Source: Zhouia spongiae
Lineage (GTDB): Bacteria; Bacteroidota; Bacteroidia; Flavobacteriales; Flavobacteriaceae
Length of the DNA: 64,000 nucleotides
NCBI RefSeq assembly: GCF_022760175.1
Contig: NZ_CP094326.1
Coordinates: forward strand, 2,778,804 to 2,842,803
Direction of reading: 5' to 3'
The notes beneath the pieces were generated by a model, which was not told the origin of the DNA, ran no database searches, and saw only the letters and a list, made by a program, of their open reading frames with translations. Shown here in pieces: positions 16,320 to 24,053 of this stretch. The number at the start of each line of letters is the position of its first letter. Position 1 is the stretch's first letter. A program made the position numbers and the translations under genes.

Positions 16320-16775
16320 ATGTTGGATACGACAGATAAAAAACTATTAACATTGCTACAAACAGATGCTAAGAAAACCAATAAGGAACTATCTAATATC
16401 CTGGGGCTTTCAGTAACTGCCGTTTATGAACGCATCAGGAAGTTGGAACGTAATGGGGTTATAGACCGGTATGTGGCTCTGGTAAACAGGGATAAGGTAC
16501 GAAAGGGGTTTTCAGTATTTTGCCATATCAAGCTGGCGCAGCACTCCAGAGATTATATTCGTGTGTTTGAGGCAAAGGTAACCAAACTCAAAGAAGTGTT
16601 AGAGTGTTATCATGTTAGTGGAGACTATGACTACATCCTGAAAATAGTAGTAGACGACATGGACACCTATCGTGAGTTTATGATCAATAAGCTGACAACA
16701 ATTGAACATATTGGGAGTACACATAGTGTTTTTACCATAGGAGAGGTTAAGAATACCACGATTGTAGAAGTCTAG
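16320..16775 (+). CDS. Lrp/AsnC-family transcriptional regulator
   Basis: A 151-residue regulator. Residues 4-60 form the AsnC-type helix-turn-helix (LLTLLQTDAKKTNKELSNIL, then VYERIRKLERNGVIDRYVAL) and residues 65-151 the RAM ligand-binding domain with YHVSGDYDYILKIVVDDMD. Such proteins form octamers or hexadecamers that sense amino acids. It is divergent from the Cys/Met PLP-enzyme gene, its likely target, as in other Lrp-lyase pairs. ATG 16320 places the HTH at the normal distance from the N-terminus. Confidence 0.92.
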   Translation: MLDTTDKKLLTLLQTDAKKTNKELSNILGLSVTAVYERIRKLERNGVIDRYVALVNRDKVRKGFSVFCHIKLAQHSRDYIRVFEAKVTKLKEVLECYHVSGDYDYILKIVVDDMDTYREFMINKLTTIEHIGSTHSVFTIGEVKNTTIVEV

Positions 16776-16865
16776 GCGGTAAACACATCCTCAGTTCGGA
16801 TAATTCTTCTTACCATACATCAATGCACAGCATTTCTGTCGCTGCTACTTTTACACTGTAATAAA

Positions 16866-16873
16866 AAGGAGGT
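16866..16873 (+). promoter_or_regulatory. Strong Shine-Dalgarno site before the first pirin
   Basis: AAGGAGGT lies 5 bases upstream of ATG 16879. Genes in this window otherwise rely on A-rich leaders and rarely show a full anti-16S match, so this site stands out. Confidence 0.6.
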
Positions 16874-16878
16874 ATAAA

Positions 16879-17757
16879 ATGAAAACAAAAAAAGTAGAAT
16901 TGGTAGTAGCCCCGCCTGCTCCACACTTTGTGGGAGATGGTTTCAGAGTTCATAACTTCATACCGGGAGGATATCATTTAGACATGCAACGAATGGATCC
17001 TTTTATCATGTTCGATTATAACTCAAAGTTTTATTTTCCGCCAACCGATCGGCCTAAAGGAGTGGGCGTACATCCCCATCGCGGATTTGAAACCGTTACT
17101 ATAGCCTATAAAGGTAAAGTAGCGCATCACGACAGTACCGGAAACAGCGGAGTCATAGGTGAGGGAGATGTACAATGGATGACTGCCGCTTCCGGAGTAT
17201 TACACAAGGAATATCATGAAGAGAATTTCAGTAAAGAGGGAGGTGATTTCCAGATGGTACAACTATGGATTAATTTACCGGCAAAATATAAAATGTCCGA
17301 TCCGAAATACCAGGGGATTACCAACAGACAAATGGGGCGTTATACCCTTGAAAATAATCAGGGTAGTGTAGAGGTGATTGCCGGAGCGTATCGGGATGTT
17401 AAAGGCCCTGCATCAACATTTACTCCAATACATATGTATAACCTCACCTTAAATGAGGAAGGGAAAGCGCTATTTAGTTTCCCTGCTCATTATAATACAG
17501 CCTTACTGGTTTTAGAGGGAAGTATTCTGGTAAATGGTGAAGAAAAAGCAGGAACGGACAGGTTTGTATTGTTTGAAAATAAAGGAGAGGACTTTACTGT
17601 TGAAGCTTTTAATAGTGCTAAGGTATTAATGCTAAGTGGAGAGCCGATCAAAGAACCTATAGCCGCCCACGGACCGTTTGTTATGAATTACAAAGCCGAG
17701 TTGTTGCAAGCGTTTGAGGACTATAATATGGGCAAATTTGGTTATCTTGAAGATTGA
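16879..17757 (+). CDS. Pirin family protein (first of three)
   Basis: A 292-residue bicupin of the pirin family. The N-terminal cupin holds the metal ligands in GVHPHRGFETVTIAYKG (two His), with the later His and Glu in GVLHKEYHEE; the C-terminal cupin follows after about residue 170. Bacterial pirins include quercetin 2,3-dioxygenase-like enzymes and proteins that modulate metabolic enzymes or act as redox sensors; which applies is unknown. The opening AHFVGDGFRVHNF is typical. It is preceded by a strong Shine-Dalgarno site and followed 24 bases later by a second pirin, so the three pirins probably form one operon. Confidence 0.9.
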   Translation: MKTKKVELVVAPPAPHFVGDGFRVHNFIPGGYHLDMQRMDPFIMFDYNSKFYFPPTDRPKGVGVHPHRGFETVTIAYKGKVAHHDSTGNSGVIGEGDVQWMTAASGVLHKEYHEENFSKEGGDFQMVQLWINLPAKYKMSDPKYQGITNRQMGRYTLENNQGSVEVIAGAYRDVKGPASTFTPIHMYNLTLNEEGKALFSFPAHYNTALLVLEGSILVNGEEKAGTDRFVLFENKGEDFTVEAFNSAKVLMLSGEPIKEPIAAHGPFVMNYKAELLQAFEDYNMGKFGYLED

Positions 17758-17781
17758 TATTAACAATACAAAATTTATAAG

Positions 17782-18681
17782 ATGTCAAATATTCAGTTGA
17801 TTATAGAAGAACGTGCTGCCGATATCGGAAACTTTTTGGTAGGCAGGTTATTGCCCTTCAGAAAAAAGCGCATGGTAGGCCCCTTTATTTTTATAGATCA
17901 TATGGGGCCTGCCATTCTTAAAGAGTATCAGAATATCGATGTGGGGCCACATCCGCATATTGGATTATCAACCTTAACATATTTGTTTGAAGGAAGTATG
18001 ATGCACAGGGATAGTCTGGGTACTGAAATCGAAATACTCCCCGGAGCTGTAAATTGGATGACATCCGGCAAGGGAATTGTGCATTCAGAACGGACACCGG
18101 AATATTTGAGAACGTCTGAGAAGCATATGCACGGGTTGCAGATTTGGGTAGCCTTACCCAAGGAACTCGAATTTATGGAGCCAACATTTACCCATATAGA
18201 AAAAGAAGATTTGCCTTTCTGGGAAAAAGACGGCGTACAGTATAAATTGATAGCCGGAAAAGCCTTCGGAAAAGTATCACCGGTACCGGTTCATAGCGAA
18301 CTTTATTTTATTGAAATAAAAAACGATAAAGATGCTAAAGTTAATATAGGTGAACACCTGTATGGCGAAAGTGCGCTCTACATATTGGAAGGAGCAGTAG
18401 CCAGTGATGGAAATGTATACGAGCCAAAACAAATAATGGTTGCCAAAGACGCTACGCTTTGTGAGTTTGAAATAAAGGCAAACACAACGGTCTATGTTTT
18501 TGGAGGAAATCCTTTTCCGGAAGAACGACATATTTACTGGAATTTTGTGGCTACAGATAAGAAAACCATCGAAAGGGCCAAGAGCGATTGGAATGCAAAA
18601 CGCTTTCCGACAATTCCCAATGATCAAGGAGCACTTGTACCATTGCCCCCGGAAAGAAAAGAAGGACTGAAACGTAAATAA
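17782..18681 (+). CDS. Pirin family protein (second of three)
   Basis: A 299-residue pirin bicupin. The metal-site motifs are GPHPHIGLSTLTYLFEG and GIVHSERTPEY, both intact; the opening lacks the aromatic region seen in the first copy but has IGNFLVGRLLPFRKKRMVGPFIFIDH. Its C-terminal cupin ends with a proline-rich tail (LVPLPPERKEG). It is clearly homologous to, but well diverged from, the first copy, indicating old paralogy instead of recent duplication. It lies 24 bases downstream of the first pirin and 78 bases upstream of the third. Confidence 0.9.
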   Translation: MSNIQLIIEERAADIGNFLVGRLLPFRKKRMVGPFIFIDHMGPAILKEYQNIDVGPHPHIGLSTLTYLFEGSMMHRDSLGTEIEILPGAVNWMTSGKGIVHSERTPEYLRTSEKHMHGLQIWVALPKELEFMEPTFTHIEKEDLPFWEKDGVQYKLIAGKAFGKVSPVPVHSELYFIEIKNDKDAKVNIGEHLYGESALYILEGAVASDGNVYEPKQIMVAKDATLCEFEIKANTTVYVFGGNPFPEERHIYWNFVATDKKTIERAKSDWNAKRFPTIPNDQGALVPLPPERKEGLKRK

Positions 18682-18759
18682 TTAAAAAGAGGTTTTTAAT
18701 GAGACCGATATAGTTAAAATAACCGTTGGAGGTTACATGCGACAAAAAATAATAAACAG

Positions 18760-19470
18760 ATGAAAACAGTATTGCATAAAAGCGGAACAAGAGGACACGC
18801 CAGTCATGGCTGGTTAGATAGTTACCACACCTTTAGTTTTGCAAATTACCACAACCCAGAAAGAGTACATTTCGGGGCATTAAGAGTTTTAAACGATGAT
18901 ACCGTTTCCGGAGGAATGGGATTTGGCACCCATCCTCACGAAAATATGGAAATAGTGTCCATTCCTTTGGCAGGAGCGCTGGAGCATAAAGACAGTATGG
19001 GCAACCTGGGGGTTATAAACAAAGGAGATATCCAGGTAATGAGTGCAGGAACAGGCGTCTATCACAGCGAATACAATAAGAATAAAGATGAAGAAGTAAA
19101 ATTTCTTCAGATATGGGTATTCCCTAATAAAAGAGGGGTAGAACCGAGGTATGATCAAATGACCTTGAAAGAAGAAGACAGGCATAATACATTACAAGAA
19201 GTTATCTCACCGGGATTCGATACGGGTTTATGGCTACATCAGGAAGCCTGGTTTTATCTAGGCAAATTAGATAAAGGGAATTCTCAAACCTATCGGCTGA
19301 AAAAGGATACCAATGGAGTATATGTATTTGTATTGGAAGGAGAAATAACAGCAGGAGATCAGATACTTGGCAAAAGGGACGGATATGGCATCTGGGAAAC
19401 AGATGAGTTTGAAATAAACGTAAGCGAAAATACTGAAGTCCTTCTGATGGAAGTACCGATGGAAATATAG
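18760..19470 (+). CDS. Pirin family protein, short YhaK/YhhW-type (third of three)
   Basis: A 236-residue pirin of the shorter YhaK/YhhW class, whose E. coli YhhW member has quercetinase activity in vitro. Motifs include the start KSGTRGHASHGWLDSYHTFSF, GTHPHENMEIVSIPLAG with two metal His, and GVYHSEYN with His and Glu; a short C-terminal cupin ends LLMEVPMEI. It is the last gene of the pirin run and is followed by a MITE-like element. Role by position: possibly oxidative or aromatic-compound response, not provable from sequence. Confidence 0.9.
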   Translation: MKTVLHKSGTRGHASHGWLDSYHTFSFANYHNPERVHFGALRVLNDDTVSGGMGFGTHPHENMEIVSIPLAGALEHKDSMGNLGVINKGDIQVMSAGTGVYHSEYNKNKDEEVKFLQIWVFPNKRGVEPRYDQMTLKEEDRHNTLQEVISPGFDTGLWLHQEAWFYLGKLDKGNSQTYRLKKDTNGVYVFVLEGEITAGDQILGKRDGYGIWETDEFEINVSENTEVLLMEVPMEI

Positions 19471-19822
19471 CCTGGGTAGTATCGGCGATCAAGATGTTTG
19501 ATAAAAGCCCCCTTTACGGTTTTTAAAATGAAGAACGTCTTGGAAGCGTCGGGAGTTGCGCTTTTCGGTGTTGATAAGTGATACAAAAACAAAAGAGGGT
19601 GTCTGAAAAGTTATTTTTAAACTGGATGTCAGGTTGCGCTTTTCGGCCATTGCTCAGGATAAACTAAAGTCGAACCCCGTAGATAAGCAACTGTTATTAG
19701 TTTTCGATAGCTACACTATGTACTTTTAATGAAGATATACTTTCATTTCAGTAATGCCCGGACTGACAATGCTTATCTCTTTTCAGACACCCTCTTTTGC
19801 CTCTGATATAAAGTGAATTTTT
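19471..19822. other. Gap holding a MITE-like element and a small direct repeat
   Basis: No gene is seen between the third pirin and the S46 peptidase. Besides the inverted-repeat element at 19590-19799, a 14-base direct repeat GTTGCGCTTTTCGG occurs at 19555-19568 (outside the element) and 19633-19646 (inside it). Confidence 0.6.
19590..19799. mobile_element. MITE-like element with perfect 21-bp terminal inverted repeats
   Basis: Positions 19590-19610 are the exact reverse complement of 19779-19799 (outer bases CAAAAGAGGGTGTCTG and its complement). The enclosed 168 bases encode nothing. Total length is 210 bp. The ends resemble the GAGGGTGTCTGAAAAG-type termini found on several IS families, so a non-autonomous IS derivative is likely. 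No clean target-site duplication is obvious next to the ends. The T-rich arms could also act as terminators for the flanking convergent genes. Confidence 0.6.
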
Positions 19823-21997
19823 CTATTTACGGACTTTGGAACGTTTTGTTTTTTTTCCTTTTTTAGGATGTACCAAAGTCATTTCACCGATCAGGTTATC
19901 AGCACCGGCATATTTATCTATGATGAATAATACATAGCGGATGTCAACCATAATGTTTCTGCAGATTGCAGGATCATAGTATATGTCACTCATTGTACCT
20001 TCCCATACACGGTCGAAATTCAACCCTATAAGATTACCGTTAGCATCTATGGCTGGACTTCCTGAATTACCGCCGGTGGTATGGTTGGTGCCGATAAAAT
20101 TTACCGGAAGTTTGCCATTGTCTGCATAATCGCCATAATCTTTATTATTGTAGAGTTCTATAAGCTTTTCAGGAACATCAAATTCATAATCCTCAGGAAC
20201 ATACTTTTCCATAACGCCCTCCAGATAAGTTACAGGCTCGTAAGAAACAGCATCTTTAGGATCATATCCTTTTACTTTTCCGTATGTAACACGGAGAGTG
20301 CTGTTCGCATCCGGAAATATTCGGGCATCTTTAGGGCTTAACTCCAGTAATGCCTTCATATAATCACGCTGTAGTGCCTGGATCTGTAAATCTAATTGAT
20401 AGTAAGTGGGTTCAACTTTGGTATGATATGTCTTTGCAATATCATAAGCTAAGGTATAGCCGGGATCTTTACTCAGTTTTTCTAAAACTTCGTTAGCATC
20501 ACCTTCCAGCAAGCTTTTTAGCTTTTCCAGGCTCGTTAGGGCAGATTCCGTATATATTTTAGAAGTTACTGCTTCTACGTCAATATTTTTCAATGATTCA
20601 GGTAAGAATTCTTCAGGGATTCCTGAAGCGTATATATCAATCAGTTTTTCAAATACCTTCTCATCTACATTTTTATTATAATTTTTATAAGTAGATGTCA
20701 GTCGGGGTAGTATATTATCCTTTCTGGCCATGAACGATTGTTCCCCCTTATTTTTATAAGCTAATTCAAGTTGAACTAGCTGATAACCGATCGTAAGGAG
20801 TTCTACATTTCTGTTGGCGATTTCAAAAAAGTAATCCCTGCTAAGGGCATAAGGGGCTATTTCCTTATAGTATTTATCAAATTCAGGTAAGATATGGCCG
20901 TATTCATTTGATTTACCTGCTTTTTTAACGCTTTCAATAAAAGCTTTTTCCTGTGCTTTTTTAATAGCAATGGCATTCGATTTTTTGAGTCCCTGACTTT
21001 CACCGATCCATTTTTTCCAGTAATTGGCAATACGTGCATATTTAGAAGCATATTGTATTTTAATTTGCTGATCACTACGCATAAACTCATCCTGAACCTT
21101 TAAGGCGGCATCTCTGATAGCTATTTTAGCCGGATTAAGCTCTTCGACAATCTGTTCGACAGCTACAGCAGGTAAATATTCCTGGGTACGTCCCGGAAAA
21201 CCAAAAACAAGGGTGAAATCATCTTCTGAGACACCATCAAGTGATATCGGTAAATAATGTTTTGGCGTATAAGGAACGTTATCTTTTGAGTATTCGGCCG
21301 GTCGGTTGTTTTTATCAGCATAAATTCTGAAAAGAGAAAAATCTCCTGTATGTCTTGGCCAAACCCAGTTATCGGTATCTGAGCCAAACTTACCTATAGA
21401 AGACGGAGGTGTGCCCACTAAACGAATATCTTTAAAGGTCTCAACGACAAACAACATATATTGATTTCCTTCGTAAAAAGTTTTAATCCTGTTTTCCTGC
21501 CAGCTTTCTTTCGGATATGTTTTTGAAAGACTACTGATATTAGCTTGAATTTTTTGTTGTTTCGCTTCTTCTGAAGCAAGTGTATGTGTACCTTCTAAAA
21601 CCTGTTGTGTAACATCGTCTATTTTAACGATAAAAGTCACCGATACCCCGGGGTTAGGTAGTTCTTCATCGAAACTACGTGCCCAGAACCCATCGGTCAG
21701 ATAATCATTTTCCAAAGTAGAGTGCGATTGGATCATGCCATAACCGCAGTGATGATTTGTAAGAAGAAGTCCTTTCGGAGATATTACCTCCGATGTACAT
21801 CCGCCGTTAAAATGGGGGACTGCGTCTTTAAGACTGGAGTTGTTTACATCGTAAATGTCTTTCGCCGACATTTGCATTCCCAGTTCTTTCATTTCTTTTT
21901 CATTCATCCCTTCTAAAAGCGAAGGGATCCACATGCCGCCTTGTTGGGCAAACAATGGAAAAGCTGCCAGTAAAAACAGTAGTTTTATATACTTCAT
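19823..21997 (-). CDS. S46 family dipeptidyl-peptidase, DPP11-type
   Basis: A 724-residue exported serine peptidase that removes dipeptides from peptide N-termini in the periplasm. A signal peptide (MKYIKLLFLLAAFPLFAQ) precedes a chymotrypsin-like double barrel interrupted by a helical domain. The triad appears as His82/83 in LLLTNHHCGYG, Asp in NWVWPRHTGDFSLFR and Ser645 in GGNSGSPAID. Eighteen residues after the Ser, in IGLNFDRVWEG, is Arg663, matching the Arg673 that gives Porphyromonas DPP11 its preference for Asp/Glu; DPP7 has Gly there. An acidic P1 preference is therefore predicted. The C-terminus is unusually lysine-rich. It is monocistronic by position. Confidence 0.92.
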   Translation of the reverse strand: MKYIKLLFLLAAFPLFAQQGGMWIPSLLEGMNEKEMKELGMQMSAKDIYDVNNSSLKDAVPHFNGGCTSEVISPKGLLLTNHHCGYGMIQSHSTLENDYLTDGFWARSFDEELPNPGVSVTFIVKIDDVTQQVLEGTHTLASEEAKQQKIQANISSLSKTYPKESWQENRIKTFYEGNQYMLFVVETFKDIRLVGTPPSSIGKFGSDTDNWVWPRHTGDFSLFRIYADKNNRPAEYSKDNVPYTPKHYLPISLDGVSEDDFTLVFGFPGRTQEYLPAVAVEQIVEELNPAKIAIRDAALKVQDEFMRSDQQIKIQYASKYARIANYWKKWIGESQGLKKSNAIAIKKAQEKAFIESVKKAGKSNEYGHILPEFDKYYKEIAPYALSRDYFFEIANRNVELLTIGYQLVQLELAYKNKGEQSFMARKDNILPRLTSTYKNYNKNVDEKVFEKLIDIYASGIPEEFLPESLKNIDVEAVTSKIYTESALTSLEKLKSLLEGDANEVLEKLSKDPGYTLAYDIAKTYHTKVEPTYYQLDLQIQALQRDYMKALLELSPKDARIFPDANSTLRVTYGKVKGYDPKDAVSYEPVTYLEGVMEKYVPEDYEFDVPEKLIELYNNKDYGDYADNGKLPVNFIGTNHTTGGNSGSPAIDANGNLIGLNFDRVWEGTMSDIYYDPAICRNIMVDIRYVLFIIDKYAGADNLIGEMTLVHPKKGKKTKRSKVRK

Positions 21998-22172
21998 AGT
22001 ATGTGTTTTTTAAAGTTCCGCAATATAAAACTTTTCATGCAGCAGTTTATTAGAGGTTTCTTAAAATAAATTCAAAAAGGTATAAATGTGTATGCTTTGG
22101 GGAAGCAGCAGCAGGCAGGTTAATTAAACTATACTTAACAGTAATATAAACTTTTCTTTTTTGCAGATTTTA

Positions 22173-22775
22173 ATGAATTCAATTCTTTTGAAGTCGATGA
22201 AAAAGCAACATTCTTCATTATCAGATCACGACCTTCTGTCTAATTTTTCAGAAGGAAAACGTTATGCTTTTGATGCTATATTTAATCGTTACTGGAAACG
22301 TCTTTTTGTGTATTGCTATAAAGTCTATGAAGATGAGGCTATCTGTGAAGATGTTATCCAGGAGGTGTTCGTGAGTTTGTGGGAAAGAAGAGCAGACTTG
22401 GCAATCAACAATCTGGAATCTTACCTGTTTAGAGCTGTTAAATATAAAATGGCAGGTAAAATCAGAAAGTTAAAATTTACAGACTACCATATCGAAATTC
22501 TCGAAGAGGCAGAAAATATAGTCTCTTATCCCGAAAATACCTTGGAATATGTGGAGTTTGAAGACGAATTAACTTCCTTGGTCAATCAGTTACCGGACAA
22601 ATGTAAAGAAGTGTTTTGTTTAAGCCGCTACGAAAGGCTTAATAACAGGGAAATTGCCGAAAAGCTTAATATTTCGGTAAGAACGGTAGAAGCACACATT
22701 AGCAATGCCCTAAAGTATTTGAAAACTAATTTTACCATAGTTTCAATATATCTTCTTTTAATTAAATTTTTCTGA
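22173..22775 (+). CDS. ECF RNA polymerase sigma factor (FecI-like)
   Basis: A 200-residue ECF sigma factor. Region 2 (LLSNFSEGKRYAFDAIFNRYW, then EDEAICEDVIQEVFVSLWERR) is followed by a short linker and region 4 (LPDKCKEVFCLSRYERLNNREIAEKLNISVRTVEAHISNAL). This is the Bacteroidota FecI type paired with FecR anti-sigma factors and SusC receptors. ATG 22173 is preferred over TTG 22161; ATG 22197 is also possible. It is the first gene of a sigma, anti-sigma, SusC, SusD, phosphoesterase unit. Confidence 0.93.
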   Translation: MNSILLKSMKKQHSSLSDHDLLSNFSEGKRYAFDAIFNRYWKRLFVYCYKVYEDEAICEDVIQEVFVSLWERRADLAINNLESYLFRAVKYKMAGKIRKLKFTDYHIEILEEAENIVSYPENTLEYVEFEDELTSLVNQLPDKCKEVFCLSRYERLNNREIAEKLNISVRTVEAHISNALKYLKTNFTIVSIYLLLIKFF

Positions 22776-22912
22776 TATTATTATCCCTGGCCGGCGTTAT
22801 TCAGCTTCTGAAAAGACCAAGATTGTCGTTTTTGGCCTGCCTGCCTGCTTGTTTAACAAATCTTAGGGTAGTGTTACCCCAGTGTTAACAAAACAGTATT
22901 AAGTTTATGGTA

Positions 22913-22925
22913 ACGTTATTAACGT
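22913..22925. promoter_or_regulatory. Palindrome ACGTTA-t-TAACGT before the anti-sigma gene
   Basis: A perfect 13-base dyad in the 216-base gap between the sigma and anti-sigma genes. A small hairpin GGGTA-gtgt-TACCC lies at 22866-22879. Either could belong to a promoter or operator for the downstream receptor genes. Confidence 0.3.
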
Positions 22926-22991
22926 CATTTTTCTGATTTTTACTTACGTGTGCCGATGTGTTTATGACACTTGTTGTAAACGAAGGATACA

Positions 22992-23948
22992 TTGAGAAAA
23001 GAAGATTTTTTAGAATTAGCAGAGAAATACGCAACAGGAAACTGTTCAGATGAGGAGCGTAAAATAGTAGAATACTTTTTTGATAAACAGCAACGTAAAC
23101 AACTCCATAATGACGTAGCTGATCATGGGCAAAAAGAATTGATTTTGGCTCACCTCCGAAAAAGGATGCAACCCGATGGTGTTATTGATCTTAAGAAAAA
23201 GAATTACAGAAGAAGGTACATGGCAGTAGCAGCCACTTTTATAGTCATTCTGGGAATGTCATTTTTCTTAAAACATCTGAATAACTCAAGCGATTATATA
23301 GAGGCTGTAGCCTTACAAGGAGAACGAAAGAAAGTGGAGTTGTCTGACGGGACTTTGGTCTATATTAATTCCGGGAGTAAGATTAAATACCCTTCTTCAT
23401 TTTCTTCAATAAGAAACGTTGAATTAGATGGTGAAGCTTTTTTTGAAGTAAGCAGAGATACGACCAGACCTTTTATAATTACCAGTAACGGTATTAAGAC
23501 TAAAGTATTGGGAACATCATTCAATATTCGGGCTTATGCCGGGGCAGATGTAGCTGTTCATGTAAAAACGGGAAAAGTAGAAGTGAGTGAAGTGAAAAGG
23601 CCTGCCAATAAAGTTTACTTGTACCCGAACAGACAAGCAGTATTCCATATGCCGGAAAATACCTTTGTAGTTACTGAACAGGATGCCGGAAATTCAATTG
23701 CCTGGATGCATAATACAATGCTGCTTGAAAATAAAACATTAAAAGAAGTGGCTGTTATTTTAGAAAGGTGGTACGATGTGAAAATTTCTTTTGAAACACC
23801 TGATCTGGAAGATTTGGTCATCACCGGAAAATATAAAAACAATACACTTCCGGAAGTATTGGAAAGTATAAGCTTTTTGAAAAAAATTGATTACAGCTTT
23901 ATAACTGAAAAAAAGATCTTACTTAAATCAAATCATAAGCCTATGTAA
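22992..23948 (+). CDS. FecR-family anti-sigma factor
   Basis: A 318-residue membrane anti-sigma protein. A cytoplasmic sigma-binding segment (residues 1-75) precedes one membrane helix (about 76-92, MAVAATFIVILGMSFFL) and a periplasmic FecR domain (VALQGERKKVELSDGTLVYINSG region to about 205), then a C-terminal DUF4974-type STN-like domain (about 245-315). It holds the sigma factor until the SusC STN domain signals ligand. The frame opens with TTG 22992 just after GAAGGA; no ATG exists near the family start, so TTG is the likely initiator. Confidence 0.92.
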   Translation: MRKEDFLELAEKYATGNCSDEERKIVEYFFDKQQRKQLHNDVADHGQKELILAHLRKRMQPDGVIDLKKKNYRRRYMAVAATFIVILGMSFFLKHLNNSSDYIEAVALQGERKKVELSDGTLVYINSGSKIKYPSSFSSIRNVELDGEAFFEVSRDTTRPFIITSNGIKTKVLGTSFNIRAYAGADVAVHVKTGKVEVSEVKRPANKVYLYPNRQAVFHMPENTFVVTEQDAGNSIAWMHNTMLLENKTLKEVAVILERWYDVKISFETPDLEDLVITGKYKNNTLPEVLESISFLKKIDYSFITEKKILLKSNHKPM

Positions 23949-23961
23949 ATATTTTAAAAGA

Positions 23962-24013
23962 ACCCATTTCTGTTGCAGCAGAAATGGGTATGAATAACCG
24001 GTTGCAGCCGGTT
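23962..24013 (+). promoter_or_regulatory. Twin hairpins with identical TTGCAG loops upstream of susC
   Basis: ACCCATTTCTG (23962-23972) pairs with CAGAAATGGGT (23979-23989), and AACCGG (23996-24001) pairs with CCGGTT (24008-24013). Both enclose the same six-base loop TTGCAG. They lie between the anti-sigma stop and the susC start and probably shape the susC leader. Confidence 0.55.
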
Positions 24014-24053
24014 TAAATTGACTAATAAGAAAAATCTAATAGCCGAAAAAAAA

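Noticed and set aside
19590-19799. Complete insertion sequence
   Set aside because: The 168 bases inside the inverted repeats contain no transposase; only a non-autonomous element can be supported.
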